Made by a program: the position numbers and the translations under genes. Shown one piece after another: positions 7,931 to 17,053 of a DNA stretch of 64,000 nucleotides. Source of the DNA: H2-BAC3 sp045863035 (lineage in GTDB: Bacteria; Bacteroidota; Ignavibacteria; Ignavibacteriales; Ignavibacteriaceae); the NCBI GenBank assembly GCA_045863035.1, contig BTUV01000008.1, positions 16,275 to 80,274 of the forward strand. Reading direction: 5' to 3'. Numbering within the stretch: position 1 is the stretch's first letter; every line of letters starts with the position of its first letter. The notes beneath the pieces are model-generated. The model was given only the letters and a program-made list of their open reading frames with translations, was not told where the DNA came from and did not search any database.

Positions 7931-9832
7931 CTAAAAAAACCACTGCACTGCCATATTGATGTTTGAATTTTGCCTTCCCGGAGCAGTGTTATTGCTCTGA
8001 TACTCCTGAAAGAAACTGAACGTGGCCTGGTAGCGCTCACCGCTGCTGTATGAGACGGAAACCACAGGACCTCTTGAGCGATATTCGTCGCTGGGCGACT
8101 TCATCCGGTTTTCATAACGGTAAAGTGATATGGTTAAAAAGCGGTACCCCGCGAATAATTTGAGATCAAAAAAAGTGTAGCCAAGTTTGGGTGAGAAAAG
8201 AAATTCAGTTACGAATCGCTCCGGCAGGGTGCTAAATTCATCCCAATACAGTAACCCTTGCTCAGCCAGTTTTATGCTGATATCGCTGTGGAAGGATAGG
8301 GCTGCCGTCAGGGGAATGGAAGTTGAGTCAGTAAATAAAAACTGCCTGAAAGAAAGACTCCGGTAATTCGGAAGCAGGTCTTCATAACTATAAACAGTAT
8401 AAAGTGCTGAAACCTCAGCATAATTTTTTGAAGTCATCCAGGGGAACTGCAGATAATTTCCGGCAAAATACTTAAGAAAACGGTTGTCGGAATTGTTAGC
8501 GCTTCTCTGAGCGTAGAGATATACATTTTGTGAGAGGTAACCCTCAACGCCGACTGACCACTGAAACTGAGCAGCAGAACGGTTTTCATATACAATCCGC
8601 ATGATGCTCATCAGTTCATCGCGGTCATCATAATTCAGCAGAGCGGGAGTATCATAAAGTAACTTTTGCTGAGAAAGATCAATCTGTACGAATTCTTCAG
8701 AACTGATAAAAAACGAAAATGACGCACTCAGCCCCAATCTTGACGCTGAAAAATTCTTTTCCTGTTCTTTTTGGTTAAACTGCTGCAGAAGAAATTCATC
8801 AACTGAAGGTTCATTACGGAGACTGTTTTTTTCTTCCTGCTGGCTAACGCTTCCTCTTAACCGGAGAAGCACAGGATATATATTAAGAACAGCAGAAGCG
8901 CCCCCTTCAAATCTGAACGCGCTCAATTCTGAACCAAGACCGGAAGAACTGCTAAAAACCGGAGGTTTATAGCGGTAATCTCTGTCAACAACTCTGTACT
9001 GCAATCTGAATTCGCCTTCCGCGCGAATATCACTGAATAAATTTCCGGATTGTAAAAATCCTCTGAACTCAGATTTCATTTCATTCCGGGTTTGAATGTT
9101 TCTTGTTATTCCGAAAAGTGACAAGAGAGCCGGATCAGCATTAAGATAAAAATCCCTTCTTTGGTTCGAATAGTCAGCGCTCAGTCCCATGACGATTTCT
9201 TCAGGAAAGTTATTTATAACACTCAGCCGTAAAACTCTGCTGAGATTTCTGCGGGGCATAATGTCTTCATTGCTGAAAAGCATGTATCCTTCAGTTCTAA
9301 TGTTCTCAAAAATAGTTTCCGGAAGCTGAGTCTCCGTACCGTAATACATTCCGGAATTCTGTTCATTTAATTGTTTGTGACCTGAGTAGCCGGCAAAAGA
9401 GAGGATATACAAATTACCCGCAGGTCTGACCCCAAAGTGAAAAGTATAGCGGTTCAGTGAAGATGAGTTAAGCTCAACAGAGCGGTTATCATTCTGAGCA
9501 ATCCGCGTAATAGTGATGCCGGGGATGAATAAACTATTCAGAAAGTATTCACCGGAAATTTCGGTGTCTTCTTCATCTTTTACAAATTTTGATGATACTT
9601 CAGTGATGGTGGAGGTAAATACATTTCTGGCCGACAAATCAAGACCGCTAAACGAACTTTTATATATCAGCTTATTTGTGAAGAGGTGGGTTACAAGCTG
9701 TTTATCATATTGAGTATAATAATAGGGCAGTGATACAGAGTTTTCCGCGGCGGTTGAGTCAGGTTGATTAGCGGATATTCCGGAAGTAGCAAAAACTGAA
9801 ATGACAAACAGAAGAATAAGCCGGTGGTTCAT
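7931..9832 (-). CDS. Probable outer-membrane beta-barrel protein
   Basis: A 633-residue protein I cannot assign to a named family. A signal peptide (MNHRLILLFVISVFATSG, cleavage near residue 21) is followed by an extracellular/periplasmic N-terminal part. From about residue 130 come many alternating aromatic and serine-rich strands (for example YRFLTISLYRYENR and GPVVSVSYSSGERYQATFSF). The final residues MAVQWFF end in the aromatic signature of outer-membrane barrels. Its ATG overlaps the stop of the upstream lipoprotein gene by one base (TAATG), so the two are probably translated together and may form a complex. Function unknown. Confidence 0.7.
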   Translation of the reverse strand: MNHRLILLFVISVFATSGISANQPDSTAAENSVSLPYYYTQYDKQLVTHLFTNKLIYKSSFSGLDLSARNVFTSTITEVSSKFVKDEEDTEISGEYFLNSLFIPGITITRIAQNDNRSVELNSSSLNRYTFHFGVRPAGNLYILSFAGYSGHKQLNEQNSGMYYGTETQLPETIFENIRTEGYMLFSNEDIMPRRNLSRVLRLSVINNFPEEIVMGLSADYSNQRRDFYLNADPALLSLFGITRNIQTRNEMKSEFRGFLQSGNLFSDIRAEGEFRLQYRVVDRDYRYKPPVFSSSSGLGSELSAFRFEGGASAVLNIYPVLLRLRGSVSQQEEKNSLRNEPSVDEFLLQQFNQKEQEKNFSASRLGLSASFSFFISSEEFVQIDLSQQKLLYDTPALLNYDDRDELMSIMRIVYENRSAAQFQWSVGVEGYLSQNVYLYAQRSANNSDNRFLKYFAGNYLQFPWMTSKNYAEVSALYTVYSYEDLLPNYRSLSFRQFLFTDSTSIPLTAALSFHSDISIKLAEQGLLYWDEFSTLPERFVTEFLFSPKLGYTFFDLKLFAGYRFLTISLYRYENRMKSPSDEYRSRGPVVSVSYSSGERYQATFSFFQEYQSNNTAPGRQNSNINMAVQWFF

Positions 9833-10815
9833 TAGCTTTTGACCGCGAATTTTACGGCGTTGCTAATTCCGTTCGGAAATAATTCAGATTTACGATATGT
9901 TTCAATTCTGAGATAGTAATCACGATTGGCGACCAGATAATAGGTTTGCAATGGAATTATCACCTCACCGGTATTGCCGTTATGATAATATTCTGTTGAC
10001 CAAAGCACTCCAGCCACTTCACTGCTTTGCAACAGAAGGCGATAAGTTGAATTGAAAGGAATTCCTGTAACCGTAACCTGATAGAAACGGGGGAGATAAG
10101 CGCCATTTTGCGGAAATACAAACTCTGGCAGGGGCAGTATGATGTCTGAATTAACACTGCTTGCTACACTTGTAAGTCCTCCTTTGTCAACTGCAATCAG
10201 TTTGTAATAATATTCAACACCGGTCACAAGCCCTGTTGTATCATCAAACCGGGTTGATGCAGATCTGCCTACTTTGTTTGAACTATCTGGTAAAAATGCG
10301 CCATCAGCGCTTCGGTATATGTCAAAGTATTGTATATCAGATTCGAACGGGAGTGCCCAGCTCAACTGAATTGTAAGTGACTCCTGAAAATTATGAGCAT
10401 AGACAAGCAGATTCCTGGGTTTTCGCGGGGCATAAAGATTAACCGGTCTTGCTGAAACGGTATCGGAAAGTGCACTGATGTTACCGGATATATCCTCTGC
10501 TAAAATAGAATAGAAATATCTTGTACCGTAATCAAGTCCGGTATCAAAGAAATAATTGCGGAATGTTTGTCCTGCCAAAACATAAACACTCCCTGCTGAA
10601 TCAGTTTTTCTGTAAATGGAATAAGATTCAATATCCGGTTCGTAATTATCCTCCCAGAACAGTTCAACTTCTCCGTCAGCTTCATAGGAGACCATCAGCC
10701 CTGAAGGTACTGCCGGCGGAAATGTATCCTGACCCGGCGGAGTAACGGGCAGTCGCTCACAGCCCTCAAACAGTGCCACAACCATGAAACTCATGAGGAA
10801 GAGAACTATTCTCAT
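9832..10815 (-). CDS. Fibronectin type III domain lipoprotein
   Basis: A 327-residue exported protein. The N terminus MRIVLFLMSFMVVALFEGC has a hydrophobic signal and a Cys at 19, probably lipidated, although FEG before the Cys departs from the strict lipobox. Two FN3 domains follow: about 33-125 (with PSGLMVSYEADGEVELFWEDN and YSIYRKTDS) and 130-225 (with LSWALPFESDIQYFDIYRS). A beta-rich C-terminal domain of about 100 residues remains unassigned. It is directly upstream of, and translationally coupled to, the barrel gene. It is probably an outer-membrane-anchored binding or scaffold partner; the ligand is unknown. Confidence 0.78.
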   Translation of the reverse strand: MRIVLFLMSFMVVALFEGCERLPVTPPGQDTFPPAVPSGLMVSYEADGEVELFWEDNYEPDIESYSIYRKTDSAGSVYVLAGQTFRNYFFDTGLDYGTRYFYSILAEDISGNISALSDTVSARPVNLYAPRKPRNLLVYAHNFQESLTIQLSWALPFESDIQYFDIYRSADGAFLPDSSNKVGRSASTRFDDTTGLVTGVEYYYKLIAVDKGGLTSVASSVNSDIILPLPEFVFPQNGAYLPRFYQVTVTGIPFNSTYRLLLQSSEVAGVLWSTEYYHNGNTGEVIIPLQTYYLVANRDYYLRIETYRKSELFPNGISNAVKFAVKS

Positions 10816-10821
10816 CAGCTC

Positions 10822-12222
10822 TTAGGTGAGAATAAATTCCTGACCCCGCTCGGGTATTTCAACAGACTGGAATCCGTTTTGCTTCAGCCGGTCAGACATC
10901 TTTATCTGTTGATCGTAATCACCATGAACGAGGAATATTTTTTTGAGTTTTGTTTTATCAAGTCCGTTACAATATTCAAGCAGCTCATCTGCATCAGCGT
11001 GAGCCGAAAGCGAGTTGAAGACCGCTACTTCAGCTTTTAACTGATATATATCACCGAAGATATTTACTTCAGGTTCTTTTTCCACAATTTTTCTGCCAAG
11101 TGTATTCTCAGCGCAATATCCGACCATCAGGACGATATTATTCGGATTCTGGATATTGTTTGCAAGATGATGCAAAACTCTGCCGGCTTCTGCCATGCCG
11201 GAAGCTGAGATAATCATTAATGGACCCGGTTTTTCATTGAGCTCTTTTGAATCCTCAACATGTGTTATATACGATAGCTTTGCAAACCCGAACGGGTCCT
11301 GATTTTCTCTGACAATCTTCTTCATCTCATCATCAAAGCATTCACTGTGAAGACTGTAAACATCCGTAGCGTTTACTGAAAGGGGACTATCCACAACAAT
11401 CGGGATACGGGGGGCAAGATTATTTTCAAATACCAGATGAAGCGAGTAGAGAATTTCCTGCGTTCTCCCCACGCTGAATGCGGGAACGATAATCTTAGAT
11501 TGTTTTTGATGTGCTTTTTTAAGTAATTCCGCGAGTTTGGCTTCGGTTCTTGCGTAGTCATCATGGAATCTGCCGCCATAGGTTGATTCGCAAATAAAAT
11601 AGTCAACATCGGGGATTATTTCAGGGTCGCGTAAAATTGGCATATTCGCCCGACCAATATCACCTGAAAATCCAAAGTCGATTTTCTTTCCATTTTCTTC
11701 AATTTCGAAATGGGTAACCGCGCTCCCCAGAATATGACCGGCATCGTAAAAGGTAATTTTAACACCCGGCAATATTTCAAGAGTACGGTGGTAGTTTATA
11801 CACATGAAAAGATTCATTGTGTTTTCCACATCTTCAATTTCATAAAGCGGTTCAAAAAGTTTCTGACCGTTTTTCTTTCTCTTCTTATTTACAAACTCCA
11901 GGTCTTTTTCCTGAATATGGCAGCTATCTTTAAGCAGCAGAGAAGCAAGGTCTCTGGTAGCAAACGTGGAGTAAATTGGACCGTTAAAACCTCGTCTGAC
12001 AAGGGAAGGGATATTTCCGCAATGGTCAACGTGGGCATGGGAAAGAACCATACAGTCAACTTCTTCCGGTTCAAACTGATCAAAACTCCGGTTTAGTTCA
12101 AAGGATTCTTTTCTTTTGCCTTGAAACATCCCTGAATCCAGGAGAATTTTCTTTCCATTTACTTCCAGGAGATGTTGTGAACCGGTTACAGTTCGAGCGG
12201 CGCCGATAAATTTGATTTTCAT
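10822..12222 (-). CDS. Beta-CASP metallo-beta-lactamase-fold RNA nuclease
   Basis: Zinc-dependent hydrolase of the CPSF-like beta-CASP family, 466 residues, predicted to act on RNA in the cytoplasm. The metal motif LSHAHVDHCGNIP is at about 60-72, with further ligands in GHILGSAVTHFE and the DIGR segment. The beta-CASP part has SVGRTQEILY, ISASGMAEAGRVLHHL, and the final metal motif SAHADADELLEY (about 410-421). RMMBL-type C-terminal features are present. In Bacteroidota these proteins are usually annotated as RNA-processing exonucleases; the substrate is unknown. It is transcribed divergently from nuoA across a 254-base gap. Confidence 0.9.
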   Translation of the reverse strand: MKIKFIGAARTVTGSQHLLEVNGKKILLDSGMFQGKRKESFELNRSFDQFEPEEVDCMVLSHAHVDHCGNIPSLVRRGFNGPIYSTFATRDLASLLLKDSCHIQEKDLEFVNKKRKKNGQKLFEPLYEIEDVENTMNLFMCINYHRTLEILPGVKITFYDAGHILGSAVTHFEIEENGKKIDFGFSGDIGRANMPILRDPEIIPDVDYFICESTYGGRFHDDYARTEAKLAELLKKAHQKQSKIIVPAFSVGRTQEILYSLHLVFENNLAPRIPIVVDSPLSVNATDVYSLHSECFDDEMKKIVRENQDPFGFAKLSYITHVEDSKELNEKPGPLMIISASGMAEAGRVLHHLANNIQNPNNIVLMVGYCAENTLGRKIVEKEPEVNIFGDIYQLKAEVAVFNSLSAHADADELLEYCNGLDKTKLKKIFLVHGDYDQQIKMSDRLKQNGFQSVEIPERGQEFILT

Positions 12223-12355
12223 GGGACTCCTTAATCAGATTTGAAAACGTTAAAAGAGGGGAGAATTTTATGTACCGAAAGCTCATTTTCTTCCATTGGA
12301 TTGGTAACTCCCCAGAAGCCGGAAATTCTCCGAAAAATGCTTCTGAAGGGTCTGT

Positions 12356-12385
12356 TTTTGGTGCAAATAAAGCAGTTTTGGTGCA
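12356..12385. repeat. Two direct repeats TTTTGGTGCA upstream of nuoA
   Basis: The 10-mer TTTTGGTGCA occurs at 12356-12365 and again at 12376-12385, an offset of exactly 20 bases (two helical turns), in the divergent gap between the beta-CASP gene and nuoA. The arrangement looks like a pair of protein-binding half-sites on one face of the DNA. Nothing else in this gap is recognisable apart from AT-rich sequence and two TTATAA boxes near 12430-12445. Confidence 0.4.
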
Positions 12386-12476
12386 TAAAATCGTTAAATG
12401 TGAGAAAGAATTTATTGTAAATTGATTATAAAAGCCAATTATAATAAATTAGAGTTCAAAATAAATAATTTTCCTT

Positions 12477-12851
12477 ATGATTGAAACCTATATACCATTA
12501 TTCCTCGTTTTCGGATTCGCAATAGTCTTTGCCGTGGGTACGGTAATGTCCTCCGGATTGTTTGGTCCTCAGCGCCCGAATGAGGAAAAACTCTCCACCT
12601 ACGAAAGCGGAATGAAACCGGTTGGAACCGCTTTTGAGAGGATTTCGATAAAATATTACCTGGTTGCTATGCTCTTCATCATTTTTGACCTTGAGGTAAT
12701 TTTTGTTTATCCTTGGGCTGTTCAGTTTAAGTCTCTGTATAATGATCCGGCAGTCGGAACTACGGCTTTTTATTCGATGTTACTGTTTTTGATAGTGTTT
12801 GAGATTGGTTTTCTTTACGTATATAAAAAAGGAGGCTTTAAGTGGGATTAG
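12477..12851 (+). CDS. nuoA: NADH-quinone oxidoreductase subunit A
   Basis: Membrane subunit of complex I, 124 residues with three transmembrane helices (about 5-28, 62-85 and 95-118). The conserved quinone-site loop FGPQRPNEEKLSTYESGM precedes helix 2, and the acidic FDLEVIFVYPWA motif lies in it. It is first of a six-gene nuoABCDEF run. No clear ribosome-binding site precedes the ATG. nuoB begins 10 bases before the stop. Confidence 0.96.
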   Translation: MIETYIPLFLVFGFAIVFAVGTVMSSGLFGPQRPNEEKLSTYESGMKPVGTAFERISIKYYLVAMLFIIFDLEVIFVYPWAVQFKSLYNDPAVGTTAFYSMLLFLIVFEIGFLYVYKKGGFKWD

Positions 12852-13354
12852 AAGCAATTATTCAACAAGAAGGTTTTGTTACAACAACAATAGATGCCAT
12901 TACCGGCTGGGCACGGAAAAGCGCCGTATGGCCGATGCCGATGGGTATTTCATGCTGTGCTATCGAAATGATGGCCTCAGCAGACCCGAAATACGATATT
13001 GCCCGTTTCGGCTCTGAAGTTATGAGATTTACCCCCCGCCAGTCGGATGTGATGTTAGTAGCCGGCACGGTGACCTATAAGATGTCCAAGGTGGTCAAGA
13101 AAATTTATGATCAGATGCCCGACCCGAAATGGGTGATTGCCATGGGCGCCTGCACCTCTACCGGAGGTATGTACCGCTCATATTCCGTGGTACAGGGAAT
13201 TGACCAGTTTTTACCCGTCGATATTTACGTGGCTGGTTGCCCTCCGAGACCGGATAATCTATTAAACGCACTGATGCAGATTCAGGAAAAGATCGGTTCG
13301 ACCAGAGCCAGAGATTTCCAGGATCTTCCCAAATCTCTCATCAATCAGAATTAA
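12842..13354 (+). CDS. nuoB: NADH-quinone oxidoreductase subunit B
   Basis: Peripheral-arm subunit of complex I that carries the terminal Fe-S cluster N2, 170 residues. The four cluster ligands are visible: the double Cys in GISCCAIEMMAS, one in MGACTSTGGMY and one in VAGCPPRPD. The start is GTG at 12842, supported by a strong GGAGG ribosome-binding site 8 bases before it. The start lies inside the end of nuoA. Confidence 0.97.
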   Translation: MGLEAIIQQEGFVTTTIDAITGWARKSAVWPMPMGISCCAIEMMASADPKYDIARFGSEVMRFTPRQSDVMLVAGTVTYKMSKVVKKIYDQMPDPKWVIAMGACTSTGGMYRSYSVVQGIDQFLPVDIYVAGCPPRPDNLLNALMQIQEKIGSTRARDFQDLPKSLINQN

Positions 13355-13358
13355 CAAT

Positions 13359-13841
13359 ATGCGCGAAACATTAGAAAAACTCCTCGCGGAGCAATTCCAC
13401 GGGGTTCAGTTTGATTTTTCTGAATTCAGAGGAGAACTAACCGTAAGTTTTCCGAAGGAAATTGTTATCGAACTATGTGATTTCCTGAAAAACGAACCCC
13501 GGCTTAGCTTCATTTTGCTTGAGGATGTTACAGCAGTTGACTGGGCCAGGCGGGCAAACCGGTTTCAGGTGGTTTATCAGTTATTCTCAATTGCAAACAA
13601 ATTCCGTCTTCGCTTGATGACGCTCGTTGACGAAAGTGAATGCGAAATAGACTCAGTTTATTCTGTCTGGAAAGCTGCTGATTGGGCGGAGCGCGAGACT
13701 TATGATATGTATGGCATTTACTTCAGAAATCATCCTGATCTGAGAAGAATGTATATGCCTGAAGAATTTGAATATCATCCTCTCCGGAAAGATTTTCCGC
13801 TCATGGGAATCCCCGGTTCACTTCCCCTTCCGAAAAAGTAG
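13359..13841 (+). CDS. nuoC: NADH-quinone oxidoreductase subunit C
   Basis: Peripheral-arm 30-kDa subunit of complex I, 160 residues, not fused to NuoD. The family signature is in the C-terminal half: AADWAERETYDMYGIYFRNH and YEFHPLRKDFP-like sequence (EYHPLRKDFPLMG). It lies 4 bases after nuoB and 9 before nuoD. Confidence 0.95.
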   Translation: MRETLEKLLAEQFHGVQFDFSEFRGELTVSFPKEIVIELCDFLKNEPRLSFILLEDVTAVDWARRANRFQVVYQLFSIANKFRLRLMTLVDESECEIDSVYSVWKAADWAERETYDMYGIYFRNHPDLRRMYMPEEFEYHPLRKDFPLMGIPGSLPLPKK

Positions 13842-13850
13842 AAGCACTTT

Positions 13851-15104
13851 ATGCAGAAATTGACAAAAGATGAAGTTCATCCAAAAATAGTGCAGGCCTT
13901 GCTTGCCATGGATTCAGATATTACCGTTGAGGATGCTCTCGAAAATGAGATGATCCTTAATATGGGACCTCAGCACCCTGCAACACACGGTGTGCTCCGG
14001 TTGTTGCTCCGCCTTGATGGTGAAAGAGTAATTGCCTGCGTTCCTGAACTCGGGTATCTGCACCGCGGTTATGAAAAGATGGCGGAAAATATGGGCTATC
14101 TTGAATATATACCGCATACTGACCGGCTGGATTATCTTTCACCCCCTTCTAATAATGTAGCGTACGTTCTGGCGGTTGAAAAGCTGCTTGGTATTGAAGC
14201 GCCAAAACGTGCACAATATATCCGGATGATGATGAGTGAACTTTCACGTATTGCATCACATCTGGTGGCCATCGGTGCGCTTGCAATGGACGTTGGTGCT
14301 CTTACAGTTTTTCTGTGGGGGCTTCGTGAGCGGGAGAAGATTTTAGACATGTATGATGTTATTTGCGGAGCACGATTTACCACCAGTTATACAAGAATCG
14401 GCGGGGTTGCCCAGGATATAGATTCAGCTACTCTCGGTGCGGTTAGAGGTTTTGTTGACCAGCTCGAAGAAAAACTGGATGAAATGGAACGCCTGCTTAA
14501 CGGTAACAGGATCTTCCTGGAGCGTCTTGAAGGAATAGGCGTGGTTTCAGGTGAGGATGCCCTTAGTCTTGGTTTGACGGGTCCTACACTCAGGGGCAGC
14601 GGAGTTGCTTACGACCTGAGAAGATCAGCGCCGTATTTATTCTACGATGAAATAGATTTTAACGTAGTTACTTTTAAGGAGGGGGACAGTCTGGCTCGTT
14701 ACTTTGTAAGAGCAGATGAGATACGCGAGAGCATGAAAATCATTAAGCAGGTTCTTGATAAGATGTCTCCAGGTGAGATCATGCTTAATGCTCCAAAGAA
14801 AGTATTACCAAAGAAGACTGAGATATATACCCGGATGGAGGAACTTATTCACGACTTTATGCTTGTGCACTTCGGGACTAACCCTCCCAAGGGACAGATT
14901 TATCATGCAGTCGAAAATCCAAAGGGTGAACTTGGCTTCCATATTGTAAGTGAAGGTGATGCACATCCATGGAAGATGAAAATCCGCTCTCCTTCCTTTG
15001 TTAATTTGCAGTCTTTACCTCACCTGGTTAAAGGTCACATGATTTCAGACGTTATTGCTATCATCGGTAGTATTGATCCGGTGATGGGCGAAGCAGATAA
15101 ATAA
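13851..15104 (+). CDS. nuoD: NADH-quinone oxidoreductase subunit D
   Basis: 49-kDa subunit of complex I, 417 residues, which forms the quinone pocket with NuoB. After a 35-residue N-terminal extension comes LNMGPQHPATHGVLRLLLRL with the conserved quinone-site His residues, then GYLHRGYEKMAE and LDYLSPPSNNVAY. The C terminus SFVNLQSLPHLVKGHMISD and DPVMGEADK is typical and complete. Confidence 0.97.
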   Translation: MQKLTKDEVHPKIVQALLAMDSDITVEDALENEMILNMGPQHPATHGVLRLLLRLDGERVIACVPELGYLHRGYEKMAENMGYLEYIPHTDRLDYLSPPSNNVAYVLAVEKLLGIEAPKRAQYIRMMMSELSRIASHLVAIGALAMDVGALTVFLWGLREREKILDMYDVICGARFTTSYTRIGGVAQDIDSATLGAVRGFVDQLEEKLDEMERLLNGNRIFLERLEGIGVVSGEDALSLGLTGPTLRGSGVAYDLRRSAPYLFYDEIDFNVVTFKEGDSLARYFVRADEIRESMKIIKQVLDKMSPGEIMLNAPKKVLPKKTEIYTRMEELIHDFMLVHFGTNPPKGQIYHAVENPKGELGFHIVSEGDAHPWKMKIRSPSFVNLQSLPHLVKGHMISDVIAIIGSIDPVMGEADK

Positions 15105-15119
15105 CAGGATTTAAGACAC

Positions 15120-15593
15120 ATGAAATTTCAGTTCACAGAAGAAAATCTCCGGAAAGTTGAAGCGGCAGTCGCTAAGTATCCGCACAAAAAAGCCGCAGTA
15201 ATGCCGGTATTATATATAGGGCAGGAACAAAACGGCTGGATCTCTGGCGAGGTTATGACCGAAGTAGCGCATATTCTTGAGATATCTCAGGAAGAGGTGC
15301 TTGGGGTTGTTACGTTTTACACAATGTACCATAAAAAGCCGATGGGGAAATATCATATTCAGGTTTGTACGAATGTTTCATGCATGCTTAGAGGCGGATA
15401 CGATATATATGATGCAGTTCGCGGCAAACTGAATCTTGAAAACGGCGGCGTATCACCGGATATGACCTTTTCGCTTGAAGAAGTGGAATGTATGGGCTCC
15501 TGCGGTACTGCTCCGATGATTGCGATAAATGAGGACTATCACGAAAATATTGATACCGAAAAGACGCTTCAGATTCTGGACTCACTTAAATAA
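15120..15593 (+). CDS. nuoE: NADH-quinone oxidoreductase subunit E
   Basis: 24-kDa subunit of the NADH-input module, thioredoxin-like fold with the [2Fe-2S] cluster N1a, 157 residues. The four ligands are in VCTNVSCMLRGG and ECMGSCGTAPMIAIN. Its presence with NuoF shows that this complex I takes electrons from NADH, unlike the 11-subunit versions of green sulfur bacteria that lack NuoE-F-G. Confidence 0.95.
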   Translation: MKFQFTEENLRKVEAAVAKYPHKKAAVMPVLYIGQEQNGWISGEVMTEVAHILEISQEEVLGVVTFYTMYHKKPMGKYHIQVCTNVSCMLRGGYDIYDAVRGKLNLENGGVSPDMTFSLEEVECMGSCGTAPMIAINEDYHENIDTEKTLQILDSLK

Positions 15594-15599
15594 GACAGT

Positions 15600-16922
15600 A
15601 TGGAAAAAATAGTATTACCCGATATTCCAAATCTTCATCAGCTTGATATATATAAAGCAAACGGCGGTTATCAGGCAGTAAAAAAAGCTTATGACCAGTC
15701 ACCTGATGATATCATTGATCAGGTTAAAAAATCAGGTCTCCGCGGCAGAGGCGGAGCTGCATTTTCGGCGGGTTTGAAATGGAGCTTTATGCCAAAAACC
15801 ACTTCAAAGCCGAAATACCTTTGTGTTAACGGTGATGAAAGTGAACCGGGTTCGTTTAAGGACAGACAGATTTTTGAATATAACCCGCATCAGCTTATTG
15901 AGGGTATTTTGATTACCTGTTACTCAATTCAGGCAAATAGCTGTTATATCTATATCAGAGGGGAGTATCATAAGTGGGTTAAGATGATGCAGAAAGCCCT
16001 TGATGATGCGTATGAAGCCGGTTTGGTCGGCGAAAAGATGAAAGAGACCTTCGGTACTCAGTTTCATTGCAACATCTATATTCACAAGGGAGCCGGAGCA
16101 TATATTTGCGGAGAGGAATCATCCTTGATGAACTCTATCGAAGGGAAACGCGGCTATCCGAGAGTTAAACCCCCATTCCCGGCGCAAAACGGACTTTGGG
16201 GCTGCCCCACTACAATTAATAATGTTGAAACTATTACCAACATACCTCCCATCATCAACAAAGGATGGCAATGGTTTTCGGGAATCGGTGAACCAAAACA
16301 TCCGGGTACTATTCTGTTTGGTGTCAGTGGTCATGTGAATAAACCGGGTGTTTACGAACTTCCTTCAGGAACATTACTTACTGATATTATTTACAAATAC
16401 GCCGGCGGTGTTCCAGGCGATAAAAAGATTAAATGCGTGATACCGGGCGGTTCTTCCATGCCTCCTCTCAGAGGGGACAGTCTCGAAGGCGTCAAAATGG
16501 ATGCGGAGTCGCTCAGAGCCGCGGGTTCAGCGATAGGTACCGGAGGTATCATGGTTATGGATGAAGATACCGACCTGGTGAAAGTACTGGCAAGAATTTC
16601 GAAGTTTTATCATCACGAAAGCTGCGGTCAGTGTACCCCCTGTCGCGAAGGTACGGGCTGGCTGGAAAAACTGCTAAAGAGAATTCTTAGAGGTGAGGGC
16701 TCAACAAAGGATGTTGAGTTGCTTGTTACGGTTGCAAACAATATAGAAGGCAACACAATCTGCGCGCTCGGTGAGGCGGCTGCCTGGCCGGTTAAATTCA
16801 TGGTTACCCGCTTCCGGGATGAGTTTGAGGCGAGAGTTTCCGAGACGTATAAACTAAAGGTCAAAGAAAAAGTACACTCGATGCGGCAGACGGCAAATCC
16901 GATAAGCGATATTACAGTCTGA
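15600..16922 (+). CDS. nuoF: NADH-quinone oxidoreductase subunit F
   Basis: 51-kDa subunit that binds NADH, FMN and the [4Fe-4S] cluster N3; 440 residues. The NADH/FMN site GRGGAAFSAGLKW is near 48, the second flavin motif CGEESSLMNSIEGKRGYPR near 170, and the cluster ligands SCGQCTPCREGTGW with a fourth Cys in TICALGEAA near 340-390. A transcription terminator follows directly, so nuoG, nuoH and nuoI are not part of this transcript and are absent from the window. Confidence 0.97.
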   Translation: MEKIVLPDIPNLHQLDIYKANGGYQAVKKAYDQSPDDIIDQVKKSGLRGRGGAAFSAGLKWSFMPKTTSKPKYLCVNGDESEPGSFKDRQIFEYNPHQLIEGILITCYSIQANSCYIYIRGEYHKWVKMMQKALDDAYEAGLVGEKMKETFGTQFHCNIYIHKGAGAYICGEESSLMNSIEGKRGYPRVKPPFPAQNGLWGCPTTINNVETITNIPPIINKGWQWFSGIGEPKHPGTILFGVSGHVNKPGVYELPSGTLLTDIIYKYAGGVPGDKKIKCVIPGGSSMPPLRGDSLEGVKMDAESLRAAGSAIGTGGIMVMDEDTDLVKVLARISKFYHHESCGQCTPCREGTGWLEKLLKRILRGEGSTKDVELLVTVANNIEGNTICALGEAAAWPVKFMVTRFRDEFEARVSETYKLKVKEKVHSMRQTANPISDITV

Positions 16923-16937
16923 CAGGGGGCTGAGATT

Positions 16938-16980
16938 AAGGCGGTGCATCCGGTTTTCGGAAATACACCGCCTTTTTTAT
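16938..16980 (+). terminator. Terminator after nuoF
   Basis: The stem AAGGCGGTG / CACCGCCTT (16938-16946 and 16966-16974) encloses a loop that can itself fold (CCG/CGG) and is followed by a T6 run. It closes the nuoABCDEF transcript. Confidence 0.88.
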
Positions 16981-16988
16981 TTTTAAAG

Positions 16989-17008
16989 TGTGCATTTTTG
17001 TGCATTCT
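16989..17008. repeat. Tandem TGTGCATT repeat upstream of the ECF sigma gene
   Basis: The two 10-base units TGTGCATTTT and TGTGCATTCT follow one another without a gap, 46 bases before the sigma-factor start. One-turn spacing suggests a regulator or sigma recognition site, perhaps for autoregulation, but no known ECF promoter consensus is matched. Confidence 0.35.
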
Positions 17009-17053
17009 TAAATCTGAATTCTGTGGTTATTCGTATAATTAAGAAGAGGTCAT

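Noticed and set aside
11710..12096. 128-codon plus-strand open frame inside the beta-CASP gene
   Set aside because: It is antisense to conserved metal-binding motifs; no start signal or domain.
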